This document shows, piece by piece, positions 21,959 through 30,599 of a stretch of 64,000 bases of DNA. The translations under genes and the position numbers were made by a program. Numbering within the stretch: the first letter of the stretch is position 1; each line of letters begins with the position of its first letter. The notes beneath the pieces were generated by a model. The model made no database searches. It saw only the letters and a list, made by a program, of their open reading frames with translations, and was not told the origin of the DNA. The DNA comes from Clostridioides difficile ATCC 9689 = DSM 1296 (GTDB taxonomy: Bacteria; Bacillota; Clostridia; Peptostreptococcales; Peptostreptococcaceae), in assembly GCF_001077535.1 (NCBI RefSeq), contig NZ_CP011968.1, positions 434,001 through 498,000 on the forward strand. Reading direction: 5' to 3'.

Positions 21959-22567
21959 GTGTCTGTAATCAATAGTTTTATTTTACAATATGGATTAATC
22001 TCTGTATTTGTATTAATTATGATTGAGTATGCTTGTTTTCCATTACCTAGCGAAGTTGTTTTACCTTTATGTGGAGCAATTGCTGCAAGAAATCATTTTG
22101 GATTTCTGACAATTTTAATTTTAAGTATAATTGCAGGTATACTTGGTTCGATATTTTGTTATACAGTGGGAAATTGGGGAGGTAAATCTATCATAAATAA
22201 AATAATAGAGATATGTCCAAAGGCAAAGAAAGGAATATTTGCATCTCAAGATTATTTTAATAAATACTCTTCTATTTCTGTTTGTGTATGTAGATTAATC
22301 CCTTTATGTAGAACATACATATCTTTTATAGCAGGTATAGCAGGTCAAAATATTATAACTTTTGCAATATCATCTATCGTGGGAATAACCATATGGAATA
22401 CTTCATTAATCAGTATAGGATATATTTTTTCTGAGAGTTGGGTAAGAATAATGTCACATTATAATGATTATAAATTCCTCGTTCTAATTATACCAATATC
22501 CATAATTTTTATTGGATTTGTTATTAAGTCATTTATACATAAAAAACATCACAAGATAAGATTATAA
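21959..22567 (+). CDS. DedA family membrane protein
   Basis: 202 aa beginning at GTG with AAGGAGATAG upstream. Family signature visible: the N-terminal hydrophobic helix, FPLPSEVVLPLCGAIAARN early (re-entrant region with the conserved Glu), GSIFCYTVGNWGGKS, and CRLIPLCRTYISFIAGIAG with the conserved Arg pair in the second half-repeat. DedA proteins act in undecaprenyl-phosphate or phospholipid recycling across the membrane and are tied to envelope-stress and peptide-antibiotic resistance. Sits between the rRNA operon and a lantibiotic-immunity-like module, which may be coincidence. Confidence 0.88.
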   Translation: MSVINSFILQYGLISVFVLIMIEYACFPLPSEVVLPLCGAIAARNHFGFLTILILSIIAGILGSIFCYTVGNWGGKSIINKIIEICPKAKKGIFASQDYFNKYSSISVCVCRLIPLCRTYISFIAGIAGQNIITFAISSIVGITIWNTSLISIGYIFSESWVRIMSHYNDYKFLVLIIPISIIFIGFVIKSFIHKKHHKIRL

Positions 22568-22939
22568 AAAATATTAGAAAAATTTCTTTTGTACAAGGTC
22601 ATTAAGACGGTTGAGAAAATAGAAGGCGTCGTAAATCTGCATAAGCACTACGTTTTTGTAGGTTCTCGGCGTTTCTTTTATTGCTTGTGTCTGTGGTACT
22701 TTTTTCTTAAAATGTACCATGTTTTACACTTTGTTGAGGATAAGTTTGCTTATATAGAAGAAAAGGCGGCAGCTTTGAAAATCAAAACTACCACTTTATA
22801 AATATTCAAAAATATGTTGCCTCTGTGACAGTTTTTTTATATTCGTTTGGAAGATTAAAACCAAATATTTAAAGTTATAGTATTAAAATACGAAACAATA
22901 ACTTGCTAATATTACATTCACTATAATTAACATAAGTTA
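22568..22939. other. Boundary stretch with a likely element relic
   Basis: Richer in G+C than the flanks, especially 22600-22790. One 70-codon frame (TTG at 22589, stop at 22801) reads VVNLHKHYVFVGSRRFFYC and ends KAAALKIKTTTL, but has no start context or recognised family. The 3' part (22802-22939) is plain AT-rich DNA. I read it as the left edge of an acquired segment carrying the transporter module, not as a functional gene. Confidence 0.35.
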
Positions 22940-23092
22940 CTAATCCAGTCCAATCTTATCAGTCCACTCATTTATTCTTTCTATTACCCCTTTAGGTGGG
23001 TCATTGTTGAATTTCCATTCAGTATAACAGTGTAACATGCCAAAAAGAAACAAGAATACAATTAGAATAATCAGTTTTTTTATCTTTTTCAT
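22940..23092 (-). CDS. Small 50-aa membrane-anchored or secreted peptide
   Basis: Reverse-strand frame of 50 aa: a Lys-rich start (MKKIKK), a hydrophobic stretch LIILIVFLFLFGML, then HCYTEWKFNNDPPKG and a polar end TDKIGLD. The layout is that of a signal-anchor or, with the Cys at residue 22, an atypical lipoprotein. It begins 15 bp after the second permease gene on the same strand; no strong ribosome site is seen, so coupled translation would be needed. May be an accessory immunity peptide of the transporter module. Confidence 0.5.
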   Translation of the reverse strand: MKKIKKLIILIVFLFLFGMLHCYTEWKFNNDPPKGVIERINEWTDKIGLD

Positions 23093-23107
23093 TTTGATAT
23101 ACATATT

Positions 23108-23881
23108 TCAATTTTTTTCATTGTGTTTTAGCCCTTTCAGTATAAATGCAGAAAGGCAGGCACAAAGTAATAAACTTATGATACTCCCCATAATTTTTTC
23201 TCCAGTAGTTATATAGTATCCAGAAATATTAAATATTGCCGCAATAGGAAAAAAGGTTTGTAAGACATTTGACATACCCGCAAATAGTCCAGCAATAGAA
23301 TAAACTTCTGTGAATACTAATGCAAGCCAATATCCTTTTTTCATGCGCGATACCAAGGCAATAATGGGAGAAATTGCAAAGAATACACCTATGCCATCAA
23401 GAAAATACTCTTTCATGCAACTTAAAACCAGTTTTGTCGATAAATCGGAAAAATGTAAAACGGATTCAGTCAAAAATGTTATAGTAAAGAGTAACAAATA
23501 AAGAAGTATACTGAATATAAAAGTAATAATCATTTTTGCTATGGTTAAATTTGTTTCATTTATGGGAATAAGACGCAGGGATTTAATAGTGTCCTCCTCT
23601 TCTTCACGACAAATAATATAGCTTCCTAATAAGGCAATGACAGCAGGAAGAACAAAAAAAGTTGACCAAGGTTGTACTGCGTCCATATACCAACCTGCAT
23701 TGTCTATATACCGTGAACCGTCATAAACGCTCTTTAAGCCATAATGTAAATCTGGGTCATTATATACATCCTGCCCTCCTGCAAAAACTATGACTGCTAT
23801 CATAATGGATGCAAAAACTGTAATCCAAACAATTTTTGAACGACGAATTTTTTGACATTCAGCCCAAAGTAATTTCCACAT
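23108..23881 (-). CDS. ABC-2 permease, lantibiotic-immunity type (MutG/EpiG-like)
   Basis: 257 aa. Begins MWKLLWAECQKIRRSKIVW (cytoplasmic basic start then first membrane helix), has six hydrophobic segments, and the cytoplasmic EEEEDTIKSLRLIPINE between helices 2 and 3, where these permeases contact the ATPase. Second of two paralogous half-permeases 10 bp downstream of the first. With the ATPase it should form an FEG-type exporter that expels lantibiotics or similar peptides from the membrane. G+C is visibly higher than in the surrounding chromosome. Confidence 0.85.
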   Translation of the reverse strand: MWKLLWAECQKIRRSKIVWITVFASIMIAVIVFAGGQDVYNDPDLHYGLKSVYDGSRYIDNAGWYMDAVQPWSTFFVLPAVIALLGSYIICREEEEDTIKSLRLIPINETNLTIAKMIITFIFSILLYLLLFTITFLTESVLHFSDLSTKLVLSCMKEYFLDGIGVFFAISPIIALVSRMKKGYWLALVFTEVYSIAGLFAGMSNVLQTFFPIAAIFNISGYYITTGEKIMGSIISLLLCACLSAFILKGLKHNEKN

Positions 23882-23891
23882 TATCTACACC

Positions 23892-24629
23892 TCACTTTCT
23901 TCTTCCTAGTGCAATGTTTGCAAACAATACTGATACAATACTCCAAATACAAATACAAAGAAATGCTAATGGGACATTAATTTCCTGTGAAAATATAAGA
24001 CCTGGAATGTCTTTATTTCTCATGATAATAACTCCCATACTGGATAAAGGGTGTAAATACATATTTATTGTCATTATAACAAAACCGGAAAAGGCATATA
24101 CCAATGTGATACAAATTGGGAGAATGTATCCTTTTTGAGATGTAGCGATTGCCAAAATCGGCAACATTACAAAAGCAGTGATTACACCAATTTCTAGACA
24201 TTTTTTCAACAAATATAAAATGCTTGCCCAGCTAAATACGACATATCCAGAAAGTACACTAAATAACACAGAAGCAACGGCTGTAATCAGCATAAAACAA
24301 ATAGAGTAAATCAAAACAACGAAAAATTTACTAAAAAAGTATCCCATTTTACTAATAGGTACAATCCAAAGCTGTTTGAGCATATCATACTGGTTTTCTT
24401 CGTGTATAAGCATGGTGCAAAATATACCCAAAACAACGGGCAAAATAATCCAAAGTGTATAACCAAATGCAGACCATTTATAAAACTTTGTTGGCTCAAC
24501 ACCTGTTTTACCAAAATAATTGAAGTATAGTAGTGCGAAAAACGGCATAATGAGAGCAGACAACAACATCAGCCAAATAAGTTTCCTACGACGCAGTTTA
24601 AGAAATTCTGTTTGAATAAGTTTAAGCAA
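23892..24629 (-). CDS. ABC-2 permease, lantibiotic-immunity type (MutE/EpiE-like)
   Basis: 245 aa. Same architecture as its downstream neighbour: MLKLIQTEFLKLRRRKLIW, then six membrane helices, with HEENQYDMLKQLWIVPISK as the cytoplasmic coupling stretch. It overlaps the end of the ATPase gene by 8 bp. The pair resembles the C. difficile Cpr and generic LanEG permeases from family knowledge. Likely substrate class is an antimicrobial peptide, not proven here. Confidence 0.85.
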   Translation of the reverse strand: MLKLIQTEFLKLRRRKLIWLMLLSALIMPFFALLYFNYFGKTGVEPTKFYKWSAFGYTLWIILPVVLGIFCTMLIHEENQYDMLKQLWIVPISKMGYFFSKFFVVLIYSICFMLITAVASVLFSVLSGYVVFSWASILYLLKKCLEIGVITAFVMLPILAIATSQKGYILPICITLVYAFSGFVIMTINMYLHPLSSMGVIIMRNKDIPGLIFSQEINVPLAFLCICIWSIVSVLFANIALGRRK

Positions 24630-25545
24630 TGCCCTCTCCTCCTGTGATTTTTTTAAAGTAGTCCTCTAAAGTATCATTACAAAGTTGAGAACTAATAACA
24701 ATTACATTCTGCATTACAAGTGCTTTATTGATTTCACCCATATCCAGATTAGTGTTATAAAGGTGTAACGTGTAGTCATCTTGAACGGAATAATCCTTCG
24801 TGTTAAATTGACGCTCTAAAATAAGTGATGTCTTCGGAATATCTGAAACTTGTAGCAGGATATATTTACTGTTTTTCTTTTCTAGTTCACTCATACTACT
24901 TTCTTCCAAAAGAACACCGTGGTCGATAATTCCAATATCATCAGCCAACAATGAGATTTCTGAAAGAATATGACTGGAAATAAGAATTGTCTTTCCATGC
25001 TCAACGCTCAAGTCCCTAATAAACTTTCTCATCTCCGCAATACCAATAGGGTCAAGACCATTGGTTGGCTCATCTAAAACTAACAGTTCTGGGTCATGCA
25101 GGATAGCGTTGGCAATACCAAGTCGCTGTTTCATGCCAAGTGAATATTTACTAAACAGCTTTTTATTTTTATAAGGTAAGCCTACAATTTCCAATGCTCT
25201 TTTTACAGAATTAGGGGCGGCTGTACCACGCAGTTTTGCAAAAATCTCCAAGTTCTCCGTTCCTGTCAGATTAGGATAAAATCCTGGCGTTTCGATAATT
25301 GCACCGATACGGGGATATACCTGTTTTTCACGTCCCTTAATATTCTCTCCAAATACATCTACCTCGCCATACGTGATTGAAGTCAATCCTAAAATCATTT
25401 TCATAATTGTGGTTTTCCCAGCTCCGTTGCGTCCTAACAGACCATATATTCGGCCTTTTTTTACATGGAGATTGACTTTGTCAACTACTGTTTGATTCCC
25501 ATAAATTTTTGTAAGTTGCTTTGTTTCAATCACAAAATCATTCAT
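24622..25545 (-). CDS. ABC transporter ATPase, lantibiotic-immunity type (LanF-like)
   Basis: 307 aa from the ATG at 25545, chosen for GTGAGGAAAT upstream; the frame extends 22 codons further without a site. Walker A GRNGAGKTT near residue 40, signature SLGMKQRLGIA, Walker B LLVLDEPTNGLDP, switch His in LISSHILSE. The C-terminal ~80 residues match the regulatory tail of bacitracin/lantibiotic exporters. First gene of the transporter transcript: a 156-bp gap separates it from the kinase gene and contains the repeat-bearing promoter at 25623-25677. Confidence 0.9.
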   Translation of the reverse strand: MNDFVIETKQLTKIYGNQTVVDKVNLHVKKGRIYGLLGRNGAGKTTIMKMILGLTSITYGEVDVFGENIKGREKQVYPRIGAIIETPGFYPNLTGTENLEIFAKLRGTAAPNSVKRALEIVGLPYKNKKLFSKYSLGMKQRLGIANAILHDPELLVLDEPTNGLDPIGIAEMRKFIRDLSVEHGKTILISSHILSEISLLADDIGIIDHGVLLEESSMSELEKKNSKYILLQVSDIPKTSLILERQFNTKDYSVQDDYTLHLYNTNLDMGEINKALVMQNVIVISSQLCNDTLEDYFKKITGGEGIA

Positions 25546-25622
25546 ATATAATTTCCTCACTTTTAATAAATTTGTTTCTACAAAAGATAGTTGATACAAC
25601 GTCAAAATCAACTACAATTAGA

Positions 25623-25677
25623 ATTATAAAACATGAACCTTGCCAAAACCTTGCCATAATCTTGCTTTTATCTTGTT
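25623..25677 (-). promoter_or_regulatory. Response-regulator-type promoter: four direct repeats at 11-bp period plus -10
   Basis: On the + strand, CCTTGCC, CCTTGCC, TCTTGCT and TCTTGTT begin at 25638, 25649, 25660 and 25671, an exact 11-bp spacing (one helical turn). Reading leftward, the repeats are followed 9 bp later by TATAAT (25628-25623), and no normal -35 is present. This is the layout of an OmpR-family activator promoter where the regulator replaces -35 contacts. It precedes the ABC transporter genes, so the adjacent regulator (26627-27328) probably binds here. Confidence 0.75.
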
Positions 25678-25701
25678 TTAGAGTAAGAAAGCCTCGTACT
25701 T

Positions 25702-26625
25702 TTACAGGGCTTTAGGAAGCAATATTGTAAATTCTGTTCCCATACCGGGAGTGCTGTTGGCGGTAATATTTCCCTTATGAGCGTTAATAAGTTCCTTTGC
25801 AATCGCCAAGCCTAAACCATTTCCCTTTGAAGCTCGTGAATGGTCGCATTGGTACAACCTTTCAAAAATATGTGGGAGATTGTCTGAAGATATACCTTTC
25901 CCATTATCTGTTATTATAATTTGAGCTTGCTCTTTGTTTTCAAAAATTCTCAATGTCATTTTGTTGCCACTACTATGGGTAATAATATTTTGTAATAGGT
26001 TATTAATGATACGGGTATATGCATTTGCGTCTATACGTAAGAAGTACTCTATTTCTGGTATATCAAATTCATATTCAAAATGACTGCTTTCTAAAACAGG
26101 TATCCAATCAGATATAATATTACGGGATAATTCATTCAAGTCAAAAATATCAAAATGAAAAACTTGTTCCTTAGAATCCAATTTTACCCATTCAAATAGA
26201 TTTTCTACAAAATTCTTTAAGTAATGAGCCTTATTAGACGCAACATGGATATACTCGTCTTTTTCCTCTCCTACAACAATTTTACTTTCTACTGCTTCCA
26301 AATAACCGACCAAAGAAGCAAGTGGAGTTTTTACATCATGGGAGAGACTTGTCATTAGCTGTTTGTAGGCTTGTTCTGATTGTTTTTGCTGAATAAGTTG
26401 AAATTGGCTATTGATTGCTATTTCGTTAATATCATAGCAAATTTGTTTTGTAATGTCGTTTTCATCTGTTAAAATACGTCGATTAAGGTTTCCATTTTTT
26501 ATATCCTCTAAAGCATCTTTTATAAGTGTAAGTTGTATTCGGACACGTAGCAGGACAGAAACAAGGTACGCTATAATAATCAGGCTAAGAACCAATATCA
26601 AAAGCAGATAGACACTTGTATTCAT
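25702..26625 (-). CDS. Sensor histidine kinase of the immunity module
   Basis: 307 aa from the ATG at 26625, with AAGGAGG upstream, 1 bp after the regulator stop. One N-terminal membrane helix (residues ~4-26) followed by a HAMP-like linker, HisKA motif MTSLSHDVKTPLASL (His96), N box NNLLQNIITHS, G1 DNGKGIS, G2 GNGLGLAIAK. It has almost no extracellular domain, so it probably senses through the membrane or through the ABC transporter, as intramembrane-sensing kinases of peptide-resistance modules do. Class resembles SpaK/CprK-type kinases. Confidence 0.88.
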   Translation of the reverse strand: MNTSVYLLLILVLSLIIIAYLVSVLLRVRIQLTLIKDALEDIKNGNLNRRILTDENDITKQICYDINEIAINSQFQLIQQKQSEQAYKQLMTSLSHDVKTPLASLVGYLEAVESKIVVGEEKDEYIHVASNKAHYLKNFVENLFEWVKLDSKEQVFHFDIFDLNELSRNIISDWIPVLESSHFEYEFDIPEIEYFLRIDANAYTRIINNLLQNIITHSSGNKMTLRIFENKEQAQIIITDNGKGISSDNLPHIFERLYQCDHSRASKGNGLGLAIAKELINAHKGNITANSTPGMGTEFTILLPKAL

Positions 26626-26626
26626 G

Positions 26627-27328
26627 TTAAGCCTCCTTATTAAAACGATAACCGACACCACGAACTGTCAAAATATAAAATGGATGGTTGGGGTCTGGTT
26701 CAATCTTTTTTCTCAATTTACTGATGAAAGACATGATGTTACTATCGTCAAAAGCATATTCTTCTTCCCATACTTGTGTATAAATCTGTTTTTTGGTAAA
26801 CACCCGTCCCTTATTAGAAGCCAGAAAAGCAAGTAAATCAAATTCTTTGCTTGTAAGTTGAACAGGAATATTATTGACAGAAACAATTCGGTTTGTCTTG
26901 TCAATAATCATGCCATTTATTATTATGCAATCTGTGTCTGTTATAAAAGCAGGGTTTAACATAGTATACCGACGAATAAGAGAATTGACACGAGCCATAA
27001 GTTCGTTTATGCTGAACGGTTTTGTTAGGTAATCGTCAGCACCTAAACGTAGTCCGGAAACTTTATCATCCTCGTCATTTTTAGCAGTAAGCATAATTAC
27101 TGGAATATTACTTGTTTCTCTAATTTTTTTCAGAACTTGAAAACCGTCTATATCTGGCATCATTATGTCCAAAATTACAAGAGAGAGTGTGTGTCTATTT
27201 TTATCGACCAAATGTAGACCTTCTGCACCACAATGTGCAGTAATAGCAGATAAATTTTCTTGCTCAACACATTTTTTCATAAGAGCACAAAGTTCTTTGT
27301 CATCATCTATAATTAAAACGCTATTCAT
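26627..27328 (-). CDS. OmpR-family response regulator of the immunity module
   Basis: 233 aa from the ATG at 27328 with AAAGGAAG upstream; the longer frame to 27364 lacks a site. Receiver domain with acidic pocket IIDDD (residues 6-10), phospho-acceptor Asp54 in ILDIMMP, Thr in MLTAKND and Lys in LTKPFS. The C-terminal winged helix ends RGVGYRFNKEA. Partner of the kinase encoded next. Starts within the last codons of the HTH gene. Predicted target is the 11-bp repeat promoter 950 bp downstream. Confidence 0.9.
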   Translation of the reverse strand: MNSVLIIDDDKELCALMKKCVEQENLSAITAHCGAEGLHLVDKNRHTLSLVILDIMMPDIDGFQVLKKIRETSNIPVIMLTAKNDEDDKVSGLRLGADDYLTKPFSINELMARVNSLIRRYTMLNPAFITDTDCIIINGMIIDKTNRIVSVNNIPVQLTSKEFDLLAFLASNKGRVFTKKQIYTQVWEEEYAFDDSNIMSFISKLRKKIEPDPNHPFYILTVRGVGYRFNKEA

Positions 27329-27509
27329 ATTGTACTTCCTTTCTTCTTTTTGTTCTACCATCAACAGGCTTTTCTGCGTTCTTTGGTATCAGCCACATAT
27401 ACCCGAGTTTTGAAACTCCTGGTATGCGACTTTCTTCACATAGTTTTTGTACTCTTCTTTCAGAAATACCCCATTTTTTTGCTACTTCTGGGCAAGACAT
27501 ATATTCCAT
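27321..27509 (-). CDS. Small helix-turn-helix (excisionase/MerR-like) DNA-binding protein
   Basis: 62 aa. MEYMSCPEVAKKWGISERRV is a canonical winged-HTH of the excisionase/HTH_17 type, followed by QKLCEESRIPGVSKLGYMW (the wing) and a basic tail KRRKE. Overlaps the response-regulator start by 8 bp and is the promoter-proximal gene of the operon. Such proteins are typical cargo of integrative elements, where they act as recombination directionality factors or local regulators. Its presence without an integrase suggests the module was once carried on a mobile element, or that the protein autoregulates the operon. Confidence 0.8.
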   Translation of the reverse strand: MEYMSCPEVAKKWGISERRVQKLCEESRIPGVSKLGYMWLIPKNAEKPVDGRTKRRKEVQYE

Positions 27510-27546
27510 ATTTCAATCATCCTTTCCTCATAATTTATCAGCATAT

Positions 27547-27575
27547 ATTATATACGTATAGACGAACAAAATCAA
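27547..27575 (-). promoter_or_regulatory. σA promoter of the HTH-regulator-kinase operon
   Basis: On the reverse strand: TTGATT, 17-bp spacer, TATAAT, 38 bp before the HTH gene ATG. The spacer/-10 contains the small palindrome TATACGTATA, a possible operator. Confidence 0.65.
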
Positions 27576-27659
27576 GAAATATCAGTAAGTAGTACTCTTA
27601 ATTTTGTAGTGATAAAATGGTGCATGGTTTTACTTAAAATGGGGAGATTAAAAAATCAA

Positions 27660-27687
27660 TTTTAGCTTATATCCTTTTATGCTAAAA
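27660..27687 (+). promoter_or_regulatory. Inverted repeat upstream of the MoxR gene
   Basis: TTTTAGC and GCTAAAA are exact inverted repeats with centres 21 bp apart, 50 bp before the ATG; ATAAAATGGTG and CTAAAATGGTG also repeat here. It may be an operator or a leader hairpin. No regulator can be assigned. Confidence 0.3.
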
Positions 27688-27736
27688 TGGTGATAAGAAA
27701 TGAAACAAATACTATTTATATAAAAGGGGTAAAAAT

Positions 27737-28666
27737 ATGGATATAATAGATAATCTAAGGGTGCAAGGGGTAGATGAAAAACTTATTGAAGATGTACTGT
27801 ATTTTAGAAATTATTATGGATTAGAAAAAGATTTAGAATACAGAGTAACAAAGTCTAAAACTTATTTTTATGGTAAAGATATCTTGTCTATGTGTATAGC
27901 AGCTATTTTAGAAGAAGAAAATATATTATTATCGGGACCAAAGGCAACAGGAAAAAACTTACTTGCTGATAATCTAGGGGAAATATTTAATAGACCTCAG
28001 TGGAATACATCATTTCATATAAATACAGACAGTTCAACACTTATAGGTACAGATACATTTATAGACAATGAAGTTAAACTTAGAAGAGGCTCAGTTTATG
28101 AGTGTGCTATTAATGGAGGTTTTGGGGTATTTGATGAAATTAATATGGCAAAAAATGATGCTATAGTTGTGGTACATTCAGCTTTAGACTATAGAAGAAT
28201 AATTGATGTACCTGGGTATGAGAGAGTCAATCTACATCCAGCAACAAGATTTATTGGGACTATGAATTATGAATATGCAGGAACAAAAGAACTTAATGAA
28301 GCACTGGTATCTAGATTTATGGTAATAGATATTCCTCCTATAGAAGAAGATAAGTTAATGATGATTTTAAAAAATGAATTTTCAGATGCTGATGAAGAAA
28401 AATTAATACACTTTGCAGGAATATTTTTAGATTTACAATTGAAGTCTCAAAATGGAGAGATATCTAGTAAAGCTATTGATTTACGTGGTCTTATGGCATC
28501 TCTTAAGACTATAAGAAGAGGATTAAAACCAACTCTTGCAATTAATATGGGACTTACAGGAAAGACTTTTGATGTATATGAGAAAGAAATGGTTGGAGAT
28601 GTAATTAAAACTAGAATACCTAATAAATGGGAGAGTATAGATGTGTTTCCAATAAGTCATATTTAA
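27737..28666 (+). CDS. MoxR-family AAA+ ATPase (CobS/NorQ-like)
   Basis: 309 aa. AAA_5 fold: Walker A GPKATGKN (residues 67-74, Lys73), Walker B GVFDEI (Asp133-Glu134), sensor-1 FIGTMNYE, and an arginine-finger-like SRFMVIDIP. This belongs to the MoxR/CbbQ/NorQ group, hexameric remodelling ATPases that work with a VWA-domain partner in metal insertion or cofactor maturation. The partner is encoded 13 bp downstream. CobS of aerobic cobaltochelatase is the same group. ATG after AAAGGGG. Confidence 0.87.
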   Translation: MDIIDNLRVQGVDEKLIEDVLYFRNYYGLEKDLEYRVTKSKTYFYGKDILSMCIAAILEEENILLSGPKATGKNLLADNLGEIFNRPQWNTSFHINTDSSTLIGTDTFIDNEVKLRRGSVYECAINGGFGVFDEINMAKNDAIVVVHSALDYRRIIDVPGYERVNLHPATRFIGTMNYEYAGTKELNEALVSRFMVIDIPPIEEDKLMMILKNEFSDADEEKLIHFAGIFLDLQLKSQNGEISSKAIDLRGLMASLKTIRRGLKPTLAINMGLTGKTFDVYEKEMVGDVIKTRIPNKWESIDVFPISHI

Positions 28667-28679
28667 TATAGGTGAGATT

Positions 28680-30452
28680 ATGAAATGGATATATGATGAT
28701 TATGAATTTGAAAATAGAGCTAATAACCTATCATGGACAATAGCTGGTGATTACAATGAAAGTATAGATATATCAGAAAAAGATTACTCTTCAAAAGAAA
28801 TAGGTCTATATTTCGCAATAATTGCAGGTGCTAGAAGAAAGTATGTAGATTGGGATATAGTTAAAAAATATCTTACAAATAGAATAAGAAAAGGATACAA
28901 CAAAGATATTATACTGGGTCTAATTCAAGTCATATTAAATACAATAGTTGAAGAAAAGGTCATTAAAGATAGGCCAGGGATAGAAGACATAAGAAGAAAT
29001 GCTTATAAAGATATTGTTTCACGTTTTACCAAAATACACAATGATAATATTATGGATAAAATTAAATACACATTTGTACTTTATAGTATGGACAAGCACC
29101 CAGCATTAGATAGTATGACTAGAAGAATAGTTAATGATATAAGAAATATAGATACCAATCAAGATATTATGGAGATTTTAAAAGCATTAGATGTTATATA
29201 TTTAACTTATTTTGAATACATATTAAATGGAGAAGAAAATAGTCTTATTGATGAAAATAATGTAGAAAGTGTAGAAGTAAATTTTGATACATTTGCTGAT
29301 TTCATGTATGAAGAACTTTATAGTGATGAAGAAGAAAATATTATTGAAAGTGATATAGATTCAATATCTTCATCCATGCTTGTAGAAGGTGTAGGGGATT
29401 TTGATGATTCTAAATGTAGCAATTCAGCAGACCGAGTTATATATGTTGATGAAGACACTGCAAATAAGATATATTCAAAAATAGAACATTATTATGGAAA
29501 AACTTATTTGAGTAAAGGTGAAATTAAAAAAATTGAGACACAAAATTGTAGAAATGTTCATGAAGGTTGTAGAATACACTTTACAGATGGAGTTCTTAGA
29601 AGTGAGTGTAATAATGTATTTCAACTAAAATATGTAACAAGACAAAAAGAAAATAATTTAGGAAAATTTAGAGAACATGCTAGAATGTATAGACAGCAAA
29701 TAAAGAGATTAAAAGAAAGTCTGTCAAGAATTTTAATAGAAGAAAATGCTAAAAGTAGAGTATATTCTGATTGTGGTACTATATTAGCAAATAGAGCTTG
29801 GAGAGTTGGTAGAAGTAATAATAATAAAATATTTTATAAAGATATAGAAAATGAAAAAGGGAAATACGTTATTGATATATTATTGGATGCAAGTGGCTCT
29901 CAAAGTAGAAATCAGGGAAATGTGGCAATTCAAGCTTACATAATTGCAAATGCTCTAACAGAAGTTGGCATACCAAATAGAGTGATGGGATTTTCTAGTT
30001 TTTTAGACTATACAATATTAAAAAGATTTAAAGATTATGATGATAGTATAAAAAATAGTGAAAATATATTTGAATATTTTTGTGCTGGTAATAATAGAGA
30101 TGGTTTGGCAATAAAATCTATATGTAGTGGTCTAATAAATAGAGATGAAGAAAATAAAATCCTGATAGTTCTCAGCGATGGAAGACCAAATGATGTAAAG
30201 ATAGGAAAAAGTAGTGAGAGAACATTAAGAGGAGAAAAGGCTTATAGGGGTATAGTTGGTTTGAGAGATACAGCCAATGAAGTGAGAAAAGCTAGAAAGC
30301 AAAATATATTAGTATTAGGAGTATTTACAGGAAAAGAATCAGAACTTGAAGCTGAAAGATTAATATATGGAAATGATTTTATATATTCAAGAGATATAAC
30401 TAGATTTTCTGATGTAGTTTCAATGTATTTAAAGAAGATAATTAGAAATTAA
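28680..30452 (+). CDS. VWA-domain protein (CobT/NorD-like), MoxR partner
   Basis: 590 aa. A helical N-terminal ~220 residues is followed by an acidic stretch (DEEENIIESDIDSISSS), as in CobT. The C-terminal von Willebrand A domain has a complete MIDAS: DASGS (Asp403), a Thr/Ser-containing middle segment and LSDGRPND. This matches the CobT_C/NorD-type VWA partners of MoxR ATPases. Ends 150 bp before a cobalamin riboswitch that controls a cobalt transporter on the same strand. This organism class uses the anaerobic B12 route with a single-subunit chelatase, so an actual CobST role is uncertain. Confidence 0.82.
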   Translation: MKWIYDDYEFENRANNLSWTIAGDYNESIDISEKDYSSKEIGLYFAIIAGARRKYVDWDIVKKYLTNRIRKGYNKDIILGLIQVILNTIVEEKVIKDRPGIEDIRRNAYKDIVSRFTKIHNDNIMDKIKYTFVLYSMDKHPALDSMTRRIVNDIRNIDTNQDIMEILKALDVIYLTYFEYILNGEENSLIDENNVESVEVNFDTFADFMYEELYSDEEENIIESDIDSISSSMLVEGVGDFDDSKCSNSADRVIYVDEDTANKIYSKIEHYYGKTYLSKGEIKKIETQNCRNVHEGCRIHFTDGVLRSECNNVFQLKYVTRQKENNLGKFREHARMYRQQIKRLKESLSRILIEENAKSRVYSDCGTILANRAWRVGRSNNNKIFYKDIENEKGKYVIDILLDASGSQSRNQGNVAIQAYIIANALTEVGIPNRVMGFSSFLDYTILKRFKDYDDSIKNSENIFEYFCAGNNRDGLAIKSICSGLINRDEENKILIVLSDGRPNDVKIGKSSERTLRGEKAYRGIVGLRDTANEVRKARKQNILVLGVFTGKESELEAERLIYGNDFIYSRDITRFSDVVSMYLKKIIRN

Positions 30453-30599
30453 TAAACTTACAAAAAAGAATTTATATACATAAAAATATAAAAATGAATA
30501 AAATTTATAAAAAATGTAGAAATTTTCACAGAAAAGGTATACAATGATTTATATAGAAAATGATTTAAGAATAATTTAAAAATTAAATATATAATATTA

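Noticed and set aside
22589..22801. 70-codon frame after dedA
   Set aside because: Starts with TTG without a ribosome site and has no recognised family; kept only as a possible relic in the region entry.
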